From Paenibacillus sp. HGH0039 (lineage in GTDB: Bacteria; Bacillota; Bacilli; Paenibacillales; NBRC-103111), in the NCBI RefSeq assembly GCF_000411255.1, contig NZ_KE150412.1:1694892-1758891 (forward strand): a stretch of 64,000 nucleotides of DNA, in the 5' to 3' direction. This document shows positions 51,555 to 62,197 of this stretch, in pieces (position 1 is the first letter of the stretch; each line of letters opens with the position of its first letter). The position numbers and the translations under genes were made by a program. The notes under the pieces are model-generated. The model was not told the origin of the DNA and did not search any database. It saw only the letters and a list, made by a program, of their open reading frames with translations.

Positions 51555-52052
51555 ATGACGATCAGTTCAAATCCAGGCAGCAAATCGTACGGCACGGCAG
51601 CTCCCGGTTACACAACTTATCCGTCTTACCCCGGATCCGCGCAAGGCGGTTATCCTTCGTCCCCGGGCTCTCAGTTCCCCGGAACCTCGTTTCCAGGCTC
51701 ACAATTCCCGGGCTATCCGTCTTATCCGGGCCAATTTCCTCCTCCGGGAGCGGGGTCGGGCGGCACCGGCGTCCCGGGCGGAGTGAGCCAGCTTCCCCTG
51801 GAAGAATCGTTCATCGAGAACATTCTGCGGCTCAATCTGGGCAAAGTCGGCACCTTCTACATGACGTACGAGAACAACAAAGAATGGAACGCGAAAATTT
51901 TCCGCGGCGTTATCGAAGCGGCGGGGCGCGATCACATCATCATCAGCGATCCCAAAACGGGCGTGCGCTATCTTCTGCTGATGGTCAATCTGGATTACGC
52001 GACGTTTGACGAGCCGCTGAACTATTTCAACACGCCGGTTCAGCCCCGATAA
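51555..52052 (+). CDS. gerQ: spore coat protein GerQ
   Basis: Coat protein needed for localisation of the cortex-lytic enzyme CwlJ and cross-linked by transglutaminase Tgl. 165 residues. N-terminal ~80 residues are a Tyr/Pro/Gly/Ser-rich repeat region (FPGSQFPG, YPSYPGQ). The C-terminal GerQ domain is well conserved: ESFIENILRLNLGKVGTFY and AKIFRGVIEAAGRDHI. ATG follows AAGGAGG. No lysine-rich segment, unlike some GerQ proteins. Confidence 0.94.
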   Translation: MTISSNPGSKSYGTAAPGYTTYPSYPGSAQGGYPSSPGSQFPGTSFPGSQFPGYPSYPGQFPPPGAGSGGTGVPGGVSQLPLEESFIENILRLNLGKVGTFYMTYENNKEWNAKIFRGVIEAAGRDHIIISDPKTGVRYLLLMVNLDYATFDEPLNYFNTPVQPR

Positions 52053-52065
52053 CGGATTCAGGACG

Positions 52066-52097
52066 AAGCCCCGGCAGACAGCCGGGGCTTTCCTTTT
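52066..52097 (+). terminator. gerQ terminator
   Basis: Perfect AAGCCCCGGC/GCCGGGGCTT stem, then a T-rich tract. Confidence 0.85.
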
Positions 52098-52186
52098 GCC
52101 CGGCAGCTTTATTTCGCTTAAGCCATAGGCTCTTTCAGGTTCTAACCCGTCATTAAAGGTTAATGAAACGTAGCCGGAATACCCTT

Positions 52187-52480
52187 CTATTCATCCGGAC
52201 CGATGGACCGGAAATGCCAGATGTGCAGCTTTTCCCCGCCGCCTTTGATCCAAGGGTGCATACGCCCCCATATAGGATCTCCGCCGCTGAGACGGACTTC
52301 CCGCATACGAGTATATTCGTCAGGGGAAACGGGAGTCCATATCTCGACGAACAAGTTAGGCTGGTCTGTCCCTTCCAATAAGGAGAGTTTTTCGTTACCC
52401 CGGAGTTTTTCCCGCATAAAGGACAGGTAAACCTCGCGCGATTCAGGCAGTATGGCGTATTCAACAAAAACTTTACTCAT
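52187..52480 (-). CDS. hypothetical protein
   Basis: 97-residue soluble protein, alpha/beta, perhaps ferredoxin-like (VFVEYAILPE, then NLFVEIWTPVSPDEY, then KLHIWHF). Resembles dimeric alpha-beta-barrel or NIPSNAP-type small proteins only in outline. GGAGGGG precedes the ATG. Not recognised. Confidence 0.68.
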   Translation of the reverse strand: MSKVFVEYAILPESREVYLSFMREKLRGNEKLSLLEGTDQPNLFVEIWTPVSPDEYTRMREVRLSGGDPIWGRMHPWIKGGGEKLHIWHFRSIGPDE

Positions 52481-52568
52481 TTTTCCCCTCCGCTTGATTT
52501 AAATTCACACCGAACATGGTAAACTATAATATACCGTCAAAGACAATTCCAGCTTAGGAGGAGAGCCA

Positions 52569-53552
52569 GTGGATACGGGAACCCATTTAGTCATCGGCTT
52601 CGGCCTCGCCGGCTTATCCATGGTGGATCCGGTAGTAGCCTCCAACCCTTCGGTCATGACCGCTGTTTTCATCGGGACCGTATTGGGCTCGCAGGCTCCT
52701 GATTTCGATACCCTGCTCAGATTCAAAAACAATGCCGTTTATATCCGCAATCACCGCGGCATTTCGCACTCCCTGCCGTTCGTCGCTCTTTGGACTCTGC
52801 TTATCACAGGTGTTCTCGCCCTTATCTTCCGGGGTGTGCCCGTCCTGCATGTAGGAATGTGGGTTTTGATCGCTGTGGCGTTTCATGTCTTTACCGATTT
52901 GTTCAACACCTACGGAACGCAGGCCTTCCGGCCTTTTAACCAGAAATGGATATCGTGGAACATTATCCACATTTTCGATCCGTTTATTTTTACCGCTCAC
53001 CTTGTCGCGATATTTCTGTGGGCCGTTCACGCCGCGGAACCCACATTGATTTTCCCGGTGCTGTACGGGCTGATCGCTCTCTATTACGTATGGCGGACAC
53101 TCGCCCACTATCTGGTGGAAAAGAAGCTGCCGGTCCAAGATCCCGCACACAAAGCCGGGGATAAATATATGGCCATTCCCACCTATAGTTTAACGGCGTG
53201 GAATGTGGTCAAGCAGGGCGAAGACGGCCTGTACACCCTTGGAGACTTGCGAAAAGGGAATCTCCGGTGGATCGATCAGGTCAAATGCGACATCCATCCG
53301 GCTGCGGAAGCGTCCAAAAGCCACAAGGACATCCAGGCTTTCCTTTATTTCTCGGGCCATGCGTGCGCTCAGGTGATTGAAAAGCCCTGGGGTTATGAAG
53401 TAAGATGGAGCGATGTAAGGTATCGGCACCGCAAGCAGTATCCGTTCGTTGCCGTGCTGCTCATGGACCACAGCTACAAGCCGCTCGATTCTTATATCGG
53501 CTGGCTCAGCGACGACCGTCTTCAGAAGCGGCTTCGTGTGGACAGCTACTAG
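52569..53552 (+). CDS. yfhP: YdjM-type metal-dependent hydrolase, YfhP-like
   Basis: 327 residues. N-terminal half is a multi-pass membrane domain with family motif SQAPDFD and NHRGISHSLP (HxxxH-type metal residues), then FHVFTDLFNTYGTQ. The C-terminal third is soluble. It closely resembles B. subtilis YfhP. Function is uncertain despite the hydrolase name. Start GTG follows AGGAGGAG. Confidence 0.86.
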   Translation: MDTGTHLVIGFGLAGLSMVDPVVASNPSVMTAVFIGTVLGSQAPDFDTLLRFKNNAVYIRNHRGISHSLPFVALWTLLITGVLALIFRGVPVLHVGMWVLIAVAFHVFTDLFNTYGTQAFRPFNQKWISWNIIHIFDPFIFTAHLVAIFLWAVHAAEPTLIFPVLYGLIALYYVWRTLAHYLVEKKLPVQDPAHKAGDKYMAIPTYSLTAWNVVKQGEDGLYTLGDLRKGNLRWIDQVKCDIHPAAEASKSHKDIQAFLYFSGHACAQVIEKPWGYEVRWSDVRYRHRKQYPFVAVLLMDHSYKPLDSYIGWLSDDRLQKRLRVDSY

Positions 53553-53642
53553 AGCGGGGCTACGGCATCACTTATGTACGACGGTTAATCCGCGCCGATA
53601 CCGGCGCGGTTTTGCCGTGTCCGCATCGCCGGGATTACATGG

Positions 53643-53670
53643 CAAAGCCCGAGGGACTTGTCCCTCGGGC
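53643..53670 (-). terminator. SASP gene terminator
   Basis: Perfect 10-bp GCCCGAGGGA/TCCCTCGGGC hairpin, then TTTGCC on the minus strand; may also stop yfhP. Confidence 0.78.
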
Positions 53671-53705
53671 TCATATGAAGACTGCGTATTACAGTTTCCG
53701 CAAGA

Positions 53706-53942
53706 TTAGCGGCCTTGACCTTGACCTTGACCTGCCAGCTGTTGCTCAGCGATTTGCACCAGACGACGAGTGATGTGTCCACCAATCGCGCCAGTGTCAC
53801 GAGTAGCCATGTAACCGTAGTAACCATCTTGAGGAATTTGAATGCCGAGTTCTTGAGCTACTTCGTATTTCAATTGTTCCAGAGCTTGGTTAGCTTGAGG
53901 TACTACCAGTACGTTGCTGCTGCGAGATTGTCCAGTTCCCAT
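53706..53942 (-). CDS. alpha/beta-type small acid-soluble spore protein
   Basis: DNA-protecting spore protein of 78 residues. The GPR protease site is KYEVAQELG near 25-33. Second conserved block GYYGYMATRDTGAIGGHITRRLV, with core TGAIGGHITRRLV. A Gln/Gly-rich tail GQGQGQGR follows. AAAGGAG precedes the ATG. Transcribed from a sigma-G-type promoter in the forespore. Confidence 0.95.
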   Translation of the reverse strand: MGTGQSRSSNVLVVPQANQALEQLKYEVAQELGIQIPQDGYYGYMATRDTGAIGGHITRRLVQIAEQQLAGQGQGQGR

Positions 53943-54001
53943 TGGGATCAGACTCCTTTCGGTCAGTTAAGATTCTTGATGTATTTGCAAGCTTGCAAAG
54001 A

Positions 54002-54031
54002 TAGTATGTGACGGTTGAAGAATTCTATACG
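54002..54031 (-). promoter_or_regulatory. sigma-G-type promoter of the SASP gene
   Basis: Minus strand -10 CATACTA, perfect for sigma-G, with CGTATA 17 bp upstream as -35. Confidence 0.75.
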
Positions 54032-54070
54032 CATCTCAAACAAAAAAACTTTGAAAGCAGGGGATTTTCA

Positions 54071-54262
54071 ATGAGTCGCGGACTCGCACTACTTTTTGCC
54101 GTGATCGGCACTCTACTTCTGGCAGGCATCAGCTTCGCCATAGCCCTGAGGGAGCCGCTGCTGGTCGTGCTGTTTATCGTCTTGTCCATCGGTTTTATGG
54201 GATTCGGATTCGCTACAAAAGCAAAAATGCGCCGCAAGCGGGAAGCCTCGGGAAAACAATAA
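54071..54262 (+). CDS. small membrane protein (DUF5325/YlaF-like)
   Basis: 63 residues with two membrane helices (LALLFAVIGTLLLAGISFAI and VVLFIVLSIGFMGFGFA in shortened form) and a basic end KAKMRRKRE. ATG 54071 follows GCAGGGGAT. Overall pattern recalls the DUF5325 family; modest confidence. Overlaps the region of the divergent SASP promoter only upstream. Confidence 0.65.
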   Translation: MSRGLALLFAVIGTLLLAGISFAIALREPLLVVLFIVLSIGFMGFGFATKAKMRRKREASGKQ

Positions 54263-54266
54263 CCCG

Positions 54267-54291
54267 AAGCGCCGCTGCGGCGCTTTTTTTA
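54267..54291 (+). terminator. terminator of the small membrane protein gene
   Basis: AGCGCCG/CGGCGCT stem with TTTTTTT. Confidence 0.88.
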
Positions 54292-54298
54292 ATTTGCT

Positions 54299-55665
<1,367 letters not shown>

Positions 55666-55675
55666 ATTTTTATTT

Positions 55676-55703
55676 ATTATACCCCGTTTGCTCTTAATGT
55701 CAA
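55676..55703 (-). promoter_or_regulatory. trpS T-box promoter
   Basis: Perfect -35 TTGACA and -10 TATAAT with a 16-bp spacer on the minus strand, just after the nitroreductase stop. Confidence 0.88.
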
Positions 55704-55717
55704 ACGACAGCGGAAAA

Positions 55718-56290
55718 CTACAGCCAGGTCGTTTTCTCTTCATAAGGGGTTCTTGCCGTAGGTTTCGCGGGCTCTGCCGGGTGACCGATAAAAAGAGTCC
55801 CGACGACCTTCCGGTTCTCGGGCGAACCGATAAACTCGTGCATGCGCCCGTCATGGACCAGCCCCACTCCCCGGGTCCGCCAAACAAGGCCCAGACCCAT
55901 CTCTTCGGCCGTAAGCCACATGCCGTATATCGCGCAGGCGGCCGCATATTCGTTGTCGCGGCTGGAAGGTTCGTCGCCGGGAATGACGTCCGCAGTCACG
56001 ACGATGACGAGCGGCACGCCTTTGACGGCCTTCATCGTCTCTTCCACCAGATGAGGCTTGGTCGGAAATCTTTCCGTCAGAAAAGCTTCGGCAGCAGCCT
56101 CATAGCGTGCCTTGGCTTCTCCTTGGATGACGTAAAAATGCCAGGGCTCTCTGAGCCTGTCGTTAGGCGCTGTAACGGCCGCTTGCAAAAGCGTACGGAT
56201 ATCCTGCTCCTCGACCGGATGCTCCGTGTACCCGCGCACGGCACGCCTTTTGTTCAGCAGGTTCAGAATAGATGCTGCGGCTGTAGTCAT
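55718..56290 (-). CDS. nitroreductase-family protein
   Basis: 190-residue FMN oxidoreductase, YdjA-like. FMN-phosphate residues in KRRAVRGYTEHPV near 14-26, APNDRLREPWHF near 41, and GLGLVWRTRGVG near 132-143. Uses NAD(P)H to reduce nitro or other electron-poor compounds; natural substrate unknown. GGAGGTG precedes the ATG. Ends 15 bp before the trpS promoter and shows no clear terminator. Confidence 0.88.
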   Translation of the reverse strand: MTTAAASILNLLNKRRAVRGYTEHPVEEQDIRTLLQAAVTAPNDRLREPWHFYVIQGEAKARYEAAAEAFLTERFPTKPHLVEETMKAVKGVPLVIVVTADVIPGDEPSSRDNEYAAACAIYGMWLTAEEMGLGLVWRTRGVGLVHDGRMHEFIGSPENRKVVGTLFIGHPAEPAKPTARTPYEEKTTWL

Positions 56291-56441
56291 GTATGGTGCA
56301 CCTCCGAAAAAGTTTGGGTTACAGATAACTTCGAAATGTTAGTCATTCCTTAAAATCGTTCGGTATGGCTCTAAAACAGCAAGCCGAATCCTTCTCTTCT
56401 CGCACAGGCTAAAAAGTCATCCGGGAATTTGGGCCAGTCTG

Positions 56442-58022
56442 TTAAACAAGGCTGTCCCCCATCTTCCGGAAAAGAAGGCATTTCTCGATCCATCTGCGCG
56501 GCATGTCGGGATTGGAAGCGAAATGAAGATGGGTGTACCCCGATACGAGGCTGCCGTTAAGCGCCCCCTCTTCCTTCGATCCGCGCATTCCTTTCGTTTT
56601 GTACGCCGGCGGGAGCGTCGCAGACGCCGCAGGCTCGAATACGGAATAATGGAATTCGTGTCCTCTCGCCGTATCGCCCGGACCGAGCAGGAAATTCCCT
56701 TCCGTCCCCGTCGCTTCCCTGTAGCCTAACGCCGCAAGCTTGGTCTGCATAGTCACCTTGCCCGGAACGAGGCCGAGCATCGGATACTGCCTGCCGGAGG
56801 TGTCCACGATCGCGTCGGTCAGGAACATATACCCGCCGCACTCCGCCAAGGTCGGCAGACCCGATCCGATGCCCTCGGCGATGGACTGCTTCATCTCCTG
56901 AAGCTCCGCCAGGCGTTCGGCAAACTCCTCCGGGAAGCCTCCTCCCAGGTAGAGCCCGTCAACACCTGCGGGCAGCTTCTCTCCGGCAAGCGGGGAGAAA
57001 TAAACGAGCTCCGCCCCGTAAGCTTGAAGCAGTTCCAGATTTTCCGGGTAGTAGAAATGGAAAGCCGCGTCCTTGGCGACCGCGATACGCACCCGGGGTT
57101 CCGGCGGGCGGACCGTCTCGGGAGCCGCATCCGCATCCGCGTCTGCGCCTGCCAGCGGGCTGCGCGACGCCTCCGGGGCTGTGCCGCTTCCATCCGCTTC
57201 CTGCGGCCGGAAGATCCGGGCAGACGCTTCCAGCGGCTCCGTATCGGCAGCCTGCAAGAGCCGCTCCAAATCCGTATGAGCGGAAATGCGCTCCGCCAGC
57301 TGCGAGAAGAACGGCGACAGCTCGCCCCGCCCGATGGACGGGACCAGCCCCAGATGACGTTCCGGCATCGCCAGATTCTCGTCCCGCAGAATGTAGCCGA
57401 TTACCGGGACCCCGCACTCCTGCTCGATAGCGTCCCGCACGATCCGGTAATGCCCCTCGCTGCCGACCAGATTGGCGAAAACCCCGGCGATCCTGACGCG
57501 CGGGTCCAGGAGCTGGAAGCCCTTCACGATAGCGGCCGCGCTGCGCGCCATGCTTTTGCAGTTCACGACCAGAATGACCGGGCAATCAAGCAGTAAACTA
57601 ATTTCGGCCGAGCTGCCTTCGTTCGTTTTCGGGTTTTTGCCGTCATAAAAACCCATTACGCCTTCGATGACGGCGATGTCGGCGTCCCGGGACGCCCGGC
57701 AGTAAATCTCGCGTACGGTGTCCGCCGGAAGCATCCAACTGTCCAGGTTGCGGGACAGACGGCCCGTAACCGCGGTGTGATAGGTCGGATCGATATAATC
57801 CGGACCGCACTTGAAGCCTTGTACGGACAAGCCTCTCGCTTTCAAGGCGGCCATAACGCCGATCGTGACCGTCGTCTTGCCGACGCCGCTGCCCGTTCCT
57901 GCGATGACGAGCCGCTTAGCCCGGCTGACGATCAGACCGCCCGCTTCCGGGACAAAATCCGCGGCAGACGTTTCCGCCGTTCCGGAGAGGATTCCCGGTT
58001 CTTTTTCCTGCTCAGCAGCCAT
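56442..58022 (-). CDS. cbiA: cobyrinate a,c-diamide synthase
   Basis: Amidates the a and c side chains of cobyrinate using glutamine and ATP. 526 residues, longer than the usual ~460. N-terminal ATPase with GTGSGVGKTT near 43-52; C-terminal class I glutaminase with nucleophile in LAECGGYM near 407-414 and His in THLHFASNP. An Asp/Ala repeat (ADADADA) and proline-rich linker near 265-310 accounts for the extra length. Last visible gene of the cbi operon, 29 bp after cbiG. Confidence 0.93.
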   Translation of the reverse strand: MAAEQEKEPGILSGTAETSAADFVPEAGGLIVSRAKRLVIAGTGSGVGKTTVTIGVMAALKARGLSVQGFKCGPDYIDPTYHTAVTGRLSRNLDSWMLPADTVREIYCRASRDADIAVIEGVMGFYDGKNPKTNEGSSAEISLLLDCPVILVVNCKSMARSAAAIVKGFQLLDPRVRIAGVFANLVGSEGHYRIVRDAIEQECGVPVIGYILRDENLAMPERHLGLVPSIGRGELSPFFSQLAERISAHTDLERLLQAADTEPLEASARIFRPQEADGSGTAPEASRSPLAGADADADAAPETVRPPEPRVRIAVAKDAAFHFYYPENLELLQAYGAELVYFSPLAGEKLPAGVDGLYLGGGFPEEFAERLAELQEMKQSIAEGIGSGLPTLAECGGYMFLTDAIVDTSGRQYPMLGLVPGKVTMQTKLAALGYREATGTEGNFLLGPGDTARGHEFHYSVFEPAASATLPPAYKTKGMRGSKEEGALNGSLVSGYTHLHFASNPDMPRRWIEKCLLFRKMGDSLV

Positions 58023-58051
58023 CTCTGTTCCTCTCTTTCCATGTGCCGTTA

Positions 58052-59398
58052 TTACTGGGGAAGCTCTTCGGTGAACGGCTGAATGCCGACTGAAATCGTT
58101 ACGTTTCCCGATTTTTTCTTCACAAGGGCCAGGGGAACGGAGGCGCCGATGTATCTTTGGACGGCAGGCTCGCTAACCCCGTAAGCGCCCGTATATTTGA
58201 ACACGGTAGGGGACGGCTGATTCATCGGCATTTCGTTCAGCTCCTCCGGCGTATAAGTGACCAAAGGCCAGCCATACTTGCCGCAAACGGCCAGAAGTCC
58301 CTCCTCATCCGCCTTCAGGTTGATGGTACACACCGTCTTTACGCTGAGGATCGAAAAATCCAGTTCGGCCAGCGTGGAAGCGATCACTTCCTCGATCTCT
58401 TCGGCAGGCGTTCCCCGGTTGCAGCCTATGCCGAGTACGATCACCTTCGGCCGGTAAAGGACGCCATTGCTCAGAATCGCCTGCTCGGCCGATGACAGCA
58501 GCCTGTGCGTGACGACGAGCGCGGCATGCGGTCCCGCTTCCAGCGCCTCTTGCACACTGCCGTAGCTGCGGATATTTGGCGGAACGGGAGTGTCCAGAGT
58601 CCACCAGCCCGGCTCCCCGGATTCGATGACGACGGCGACCTGCTCTTCGTTGACTACCGAAGCGCTGACCGGGGTCAGTTTGTCGGCGGATTCCCACTCC
58701 CAGCCGAATCGGCGGCCGAATAAATCGACGGCGATCGTTTTCTGGACATCCGAAGCCGTCGTGATGACCGCACGGGCCCCCATCGCGGCGGCGACTTCAC
58801 GGGCCAGCTCGTTCGCGCCGCCCAAATGTCCAGACAGCACACTGATGACATGCTCCCCTTTGTCGTCGATGACGACGATGCCCGGGTCTTTTTTCTTGTC
58901 CTGGAGCAGCGGCGCAATCATGCGCACTACGGCTCCGAGCGAGATGATGCAGATAATCCCTTTGTACGCGGGAAATAACGCGGGAAACAGCATCCTGACG
59001 CTGCCTTCGAACAATTGGATGCCCCCGTAAGGGCTGCTTGCCGTGCTGGGAGCAGCCGCATCGACTGGCGTGGTCCCGGCCGTACCGGCGGGTGCGATAT
59101 CCGCCGCGGATACCGCCGCGTTTGCGGCGTCCGCCCGGGCCGATGCCTCCGCTCCAGCCACGCTGGAACCCGCGGCCCGGCCCCCGTCTGCGCTTGCGGA
59201 CATTAATCCCTCCGCGCTTCCGGCAGAGACAACGTCCTCATCCCCGCGCGCGAACTTGCTCATGTAATACACGTCCACGCCGCCAAAAGACCGGAGCAAG
59301 TTGCGGGCAAGCTCCACCCCGTGCTTCGTGATGGCGATAACCGCGTAATCGGAGCGTACCCGGATTTCCGGCACGATTCCTTCCTGGAGGGAAATCAT
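58052..59398 (-). CDS. cbiG: cobalt-precorrin-5A hydrolase
   Basis: Opens the ring delta-lactone and releases acetaldehyde in anaerobic B12 synthesis. 448 residues against ~350 usual. CbiG_N begins near 18 (YAVIAITKHGVELA), the mid region has SLGAVVRMIAPLL and HVISVLSGHLGGANELA (short: LSGHLGGAN), and CbiG_C has LGIGCNRGTP. Between residues about 55 and 122 is an Ala-rich insertion without family similarity. Its start overlaps cbiF by 4 bp. Confidence 0.92.
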   Translation of the reverse strand: MISLQEGIVPEIRVRSDYAVIAITKHGVELARNLLRSFGGVDVYYMSKFARGDEDVVSAGSAEGLMSASADGGRAAGSSVAGAEASARADAANAAVSAADIAPAGTAGTTPVDAAAPSTASSPYGGIQLFEGSVRMLFPALFPAYKGIICIISLGAVVRMIAPLLQDKKKDPGIVVIDDKGEHVISVLSGHLGGANELAREVAAAMGARAVITTASDVQKTIAVDLFGRRFGWEWESADKLTPVSASVVNEEQVAVVIESGEPGWWTLDTPVPPNIRSYGSVQEALEAGPHAALVVTHRLLSSAEQAILSNGVLYRPKVIVLGIGCNRGTPAEEIEEVIASTLAELDFSILSVKTVCTINLKADEEGLLAVCGKYGWPLVTYTPEELNEMPMNQPSPTVFKYTGAYGVSEPAVQRYIGASVPLALVKKKSGNVTISVGIQPFTEELPQ

Positions 59399-60171
59399 GG
59401 CTTCACCCCGCGGCGGTAGCGGTGCGTAAACGATTTGTCATACAGCTTGGAGCGGTATTCCTTATCGTGGATATGAGGGTCCAGCGCCCAGCCTGCAAGA
59501 ATCATCGCATGGGATCGAATCCCGTTGCTCCGCATATCCGCTTCCAGATTCTCCACCGTCGTGCGGACGATCAGCTCGTCGGGCCAGGTTGCTTTCTGTA
59601 CGACGGCTACCGGCGTATCCTTGCTCCAGCCCGCTTCCAGCAGGTCTCCGACGACCTTTTTGACCAGCGTTGCGCTTAAATACAAAGCCAGGGTGCAGTG
59701 ATGCTTGGCCAGCTCACGGAGCTGCTCGGCTTCCGGCACAGGCGTTCTGCCCTCCGCCCGCGTCAGAATGAGCGTCTGAGTGAGGTCCGGGATCGTAAGT
59801 TCCGCCTGAAGCGCAGCGGCGGCGCCGAATACCGAGCTTACGCCCGGAATGATTTCGACGGGAACGCCGGCTTTTTTGAGCAGAGTCATCTGTTCCATAA
59901 TCGCTCCGTACACGGCAGGATCGCCCGTATGAACGCGCGCGACCAGCTTTCCTTCCTCCACCCGCTTGATCATAAGGGCGACCATTTCGTCCAGCTCCAT
60001 GCCCGCGCTTTTGAGCACCTCGGCCTCGGGTTTGGCCCGGGCGATCAGGTCGTCGTTAACAAGTGAATCCGTATACAGGACGACATCGGCCTCCTGCAGC
60101 AGCCGTAGTCCTTTTACCGTGATCAGATCGGGATCTCCGGGCCCCGCGCCGATAATAACCACACGGCTCAT
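59395..60171 (-). CDS. cbiF: cobalt-precorrin-4 C11-methyltransferase
   Basis: SAM-dependent methylation at C11 of the corrin ring. 258 residues. Tetrapyrrole methylase fold: IIGAGPGDPDLIT at 6-18, VARVHTGDPAVYGA near 80, and IIPGVSS near 107. Overlaps cbiL and cbiG by 4 bp each. Confidence 0.94.
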   Translation of the reverse strand: MSRVVIIGAGPGDPDLITVKGLRLLQEADVVLYTDSLVNDDLIARAKPEAEVLKSAGMELDEMVALMIKRVEEGKLVARVHTGDPAVYGAIMEQMTLLKKAGVPVEIIPGVSSVFGAAAALQAELTIPDLTQTLILTRAEGRTPVPEAEQLRELAKHHCTLALYLSATLVKKVVGDLLEAGWSKDTPVAVVQKATWPDELIVRTTVENLEADMRSNGIRSHAMILAGWALDPHIHDKEYRSKLYDKSFTHRYRRGVKP

Positions 60172-60944
60172 TTTCTCACCACCATCAAAGTCAGATATTC
60201 AAGCTGCCGGCCCTGGAGTTCCCGCACATCCAGCCAGACGGACTCTTCGGCGGACGTCACTTTCGTGAGCACGGCCGCTTTGTCCGTAAGACCGAGGTCC
60301 CCGAGCACCTGCAGCATAAGATCGATCACTTTCGCCACCTTGATAAACACGACGCAGTCGTGTTCTTCGATCGCTTCCCGGACCGCCCCGTAATCGTCCG
60401 TTGCCGGAACGATGGCGATCCGCTCGTCTCCGTCCGCCAGCGGAATGCCGAGCCGGGATGCCGAGGCGTTGACCGAAGAAATGCCCGGGACCGATACGGT
60501 TTTCGCTTCGGGATGGCGCTGCTTGAGAAAACGCATCATATGGATAAACGTGCTGTAAAGCATGGGATCGCCCTCCGTAAGAAACGCGACATCCCGGCCC
60601 GCGGCCAGATGTTCCCATACGGCATCCACCGTCTTGTTCCAGCTTTTTTCGAGGGCTTCCCGGTCTTTCGTCATCGGAAAAGTAAGCCCCAGCATTTCCT
60701 TCGCCGTCGTATCGACGTAAGTCTCCGCAATCTTCAGCGCGTAGCTCTGGGCGCCGCTTTTTTTGCGCGGATACGCGATTACCGGGGACTGCTTGAGAAT
60801 GCGGAACGCTTTAACGGTCAGAAGCTCCGGGTCCCCCGGACCGACTCCAAGCCCGTACAGGGTCCCTGTTCCGCTTGATTCCGCGCGATTCGCGGGTTGC
60901 CCGGCACCACCCGAAAGGGTGCCGCTTGCTGCATATTCGCTCAT
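60168..60944 (-). CDS. cbiL: cobalt-precorrin-2 C20-methyltransferase
   Basis: SAM-dependent methylation at C20, an early step. 258 residues with a short Gly/Ser/Ala N-terminal extension (about 1-28) before the methylase core [15 protein letters not shown]. Later [15 protein letters not shown] and VPGISSVNA match CbiL/CobI. Overlaps cbiET by 4 bp. Confidence 0.94.
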   Translation of the reverse strand: MSEYAASGTLSGGAGQPANRAESSGTGTLYGLGVGPGDPELLTVKAFRILKQSPVIAYPRKKSGAQSYALKIAETYVDTTAKEMLGLTFPMTKDREALEKSWNKTVDAVWEHLAAGRDVAFLTEGDPMLYSTFIHMMRFLKQRHPEAKTVSVPGISSVNASASRLGIPLADGDERIAIVPATDDYGAVREAIEEHDCVVFIKVAKVIDLMLQVLGDLGLTDKAAVLTKVTSAEESVWLDVRELQGRQLEYLTLMVVRK

Positions 60945-62197
60945 GTGGCTGTGTCTCCTTTTTCTGCAGGTATGTCGAATGTATCCGTGTTTTCTTCAGG
61001 AGGGTGCGCGGCCGTCAAGATATAGACCGGATTCAGCGCGTCAAAACGCGTCAGCTGCAAAATCGGCTTGCTCCGCGAAATCTGGACGAGCTGGATGTCC
61101 GTCCGCATCCCTTCTTCGGCAAAAGCGCGCATCGCATCGCTTAAATTCTCGATGGTGACGGCATTGAGCACAATGCGGCCCCCTTTCTTCAGCCTCGAAG
61201 CGCAGATGCGCAGGAGTTCTCTCATCTCTCCGCCGGTACCGCCGATGAAAATCGCATCGGGATCGGGGAACGCCTCCAGTCCTTCAGGCGCCCTTCCGTG
61301 CACGGCCGTCAGATCGACCCGGAAACGCCGCGCGTTTTCATGGCAGTTGGCGAGGTCTCCCTCGTTTTTTTCGATGGCAAAAACCGCCCCCTCGCGGGCG
61401 ATCCTTCCCGCCTCGATGGCAACGGAACCGGTACAGGTCCCGATATCCCACACCACGCTGTCCGGCCGGAGAGCGAGCTGGGCAAGACTCAGCACGCGCA
61501 CCTCGCGTTTGGTGATAAGCCCTTTGTCCGGCTTGCGCTGGGCGAACTGCTCATCGGGAATGCCGAGCGGCCAGACCGGTGAAGGACCCGTACGCTTCAG
61601 CGCCACCAGGTTAAGCGGAGCGCACTCGGTACGCGCAAGCTGCTCCAGCTCGTACCAGCCCGTGCGCTCGGCGGCTCCCCCGGCATTCTCGGCTACGAAG
61701 GCGCGGTATTCGGTCATGCCGTATTCGAGCAGATAAGCGGCGATAGCGGCCGGCGTATTATGCTCGTCCGTCAGCAGCGCTACCTTCGGCCTGCCGTCGA
61801 TTCGCTGCGCGAGGCCCTTGATGCTGCGGCCGTGCAGGGACACGACGTGCGCGTCCTGCCAGCTCTCGCCCATCCGGGCGAAAGCAAGCTGGAGCGAGCT
61901 CAAATACGGATACAGCTCCACCTGGAGCTTACGCGCGAGCAGGGAGCCGATGCCGTAGAACAGGGGATCGCCCGATGCCAGCACGACAACCGTCCGCTCC
62001 TCTGCCGCAAGCCCATCCGTCATTGCCGACAAGCCGCCTTTCAGCACCTTCTTCTCTCCCCGGTAATCCGGAAAAAAAGCCAGATGCCGCTCCCCTCCGA
62101 CCAGCACCTCGCTTTCCTCGATCCACTGCCGGTACGCCGGGAGCAGGCTGTCCGCTCCGTTGTCCCCTATCCCGATCACTTTAATGGGTTTGTTCAC
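60941..62197 (-). CDS. cbiET: bifunctional cobalt-precorrin-7 methyltransferase/decarboxylase
   Basis: Fusion of CbiE (C5 methylation, residues 1-~205, start [14 protein letters not shown] and [12 protein letters not shown]) and CbiT (C15 methylation and decarboxylation, residues ~225-395, with SAM site [15 protein letters not shown]). 418 residues, as in CobL. Overlaps cbiD by 4 bp. Confidence 0.94.
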   Translation of the reverse strand: MNKPIKVIGIGDNGADSLLPAYRQWIEESEVLVGGERHLAFFPDYRGEKKVLKGGLSAMTDGLAAEERTVVVLASGDPLFYGIGSLLARKLQVELYPYLSSLQLAFARMGESWQDAHVVSLHGRSIKGLAQRIDGRPKVALLTDEHNTPAAIAAYLLEYGMTEYRAFVAENAGGAAERTGWYELEQLARTECAPLNLVALKRTGPSPVWPLGIPDEQFAQRKPDKGLITKREVRVLSLAQLALRPDSVVWDIGTCTGSVAIEAGRIAREGAVFAIEKNEGDLANCHENARRFRVDLTAVHGRAPEGLEAFPDPDAIFIGGTGGEMRELLRICASRLKKGGRIVLNAVTIENLSDAMRAFAEEGMRTDIQLVQISRSKPILQLTRFDALNPVYILTAAHPPEENTDTFDIPAEKGDTAT

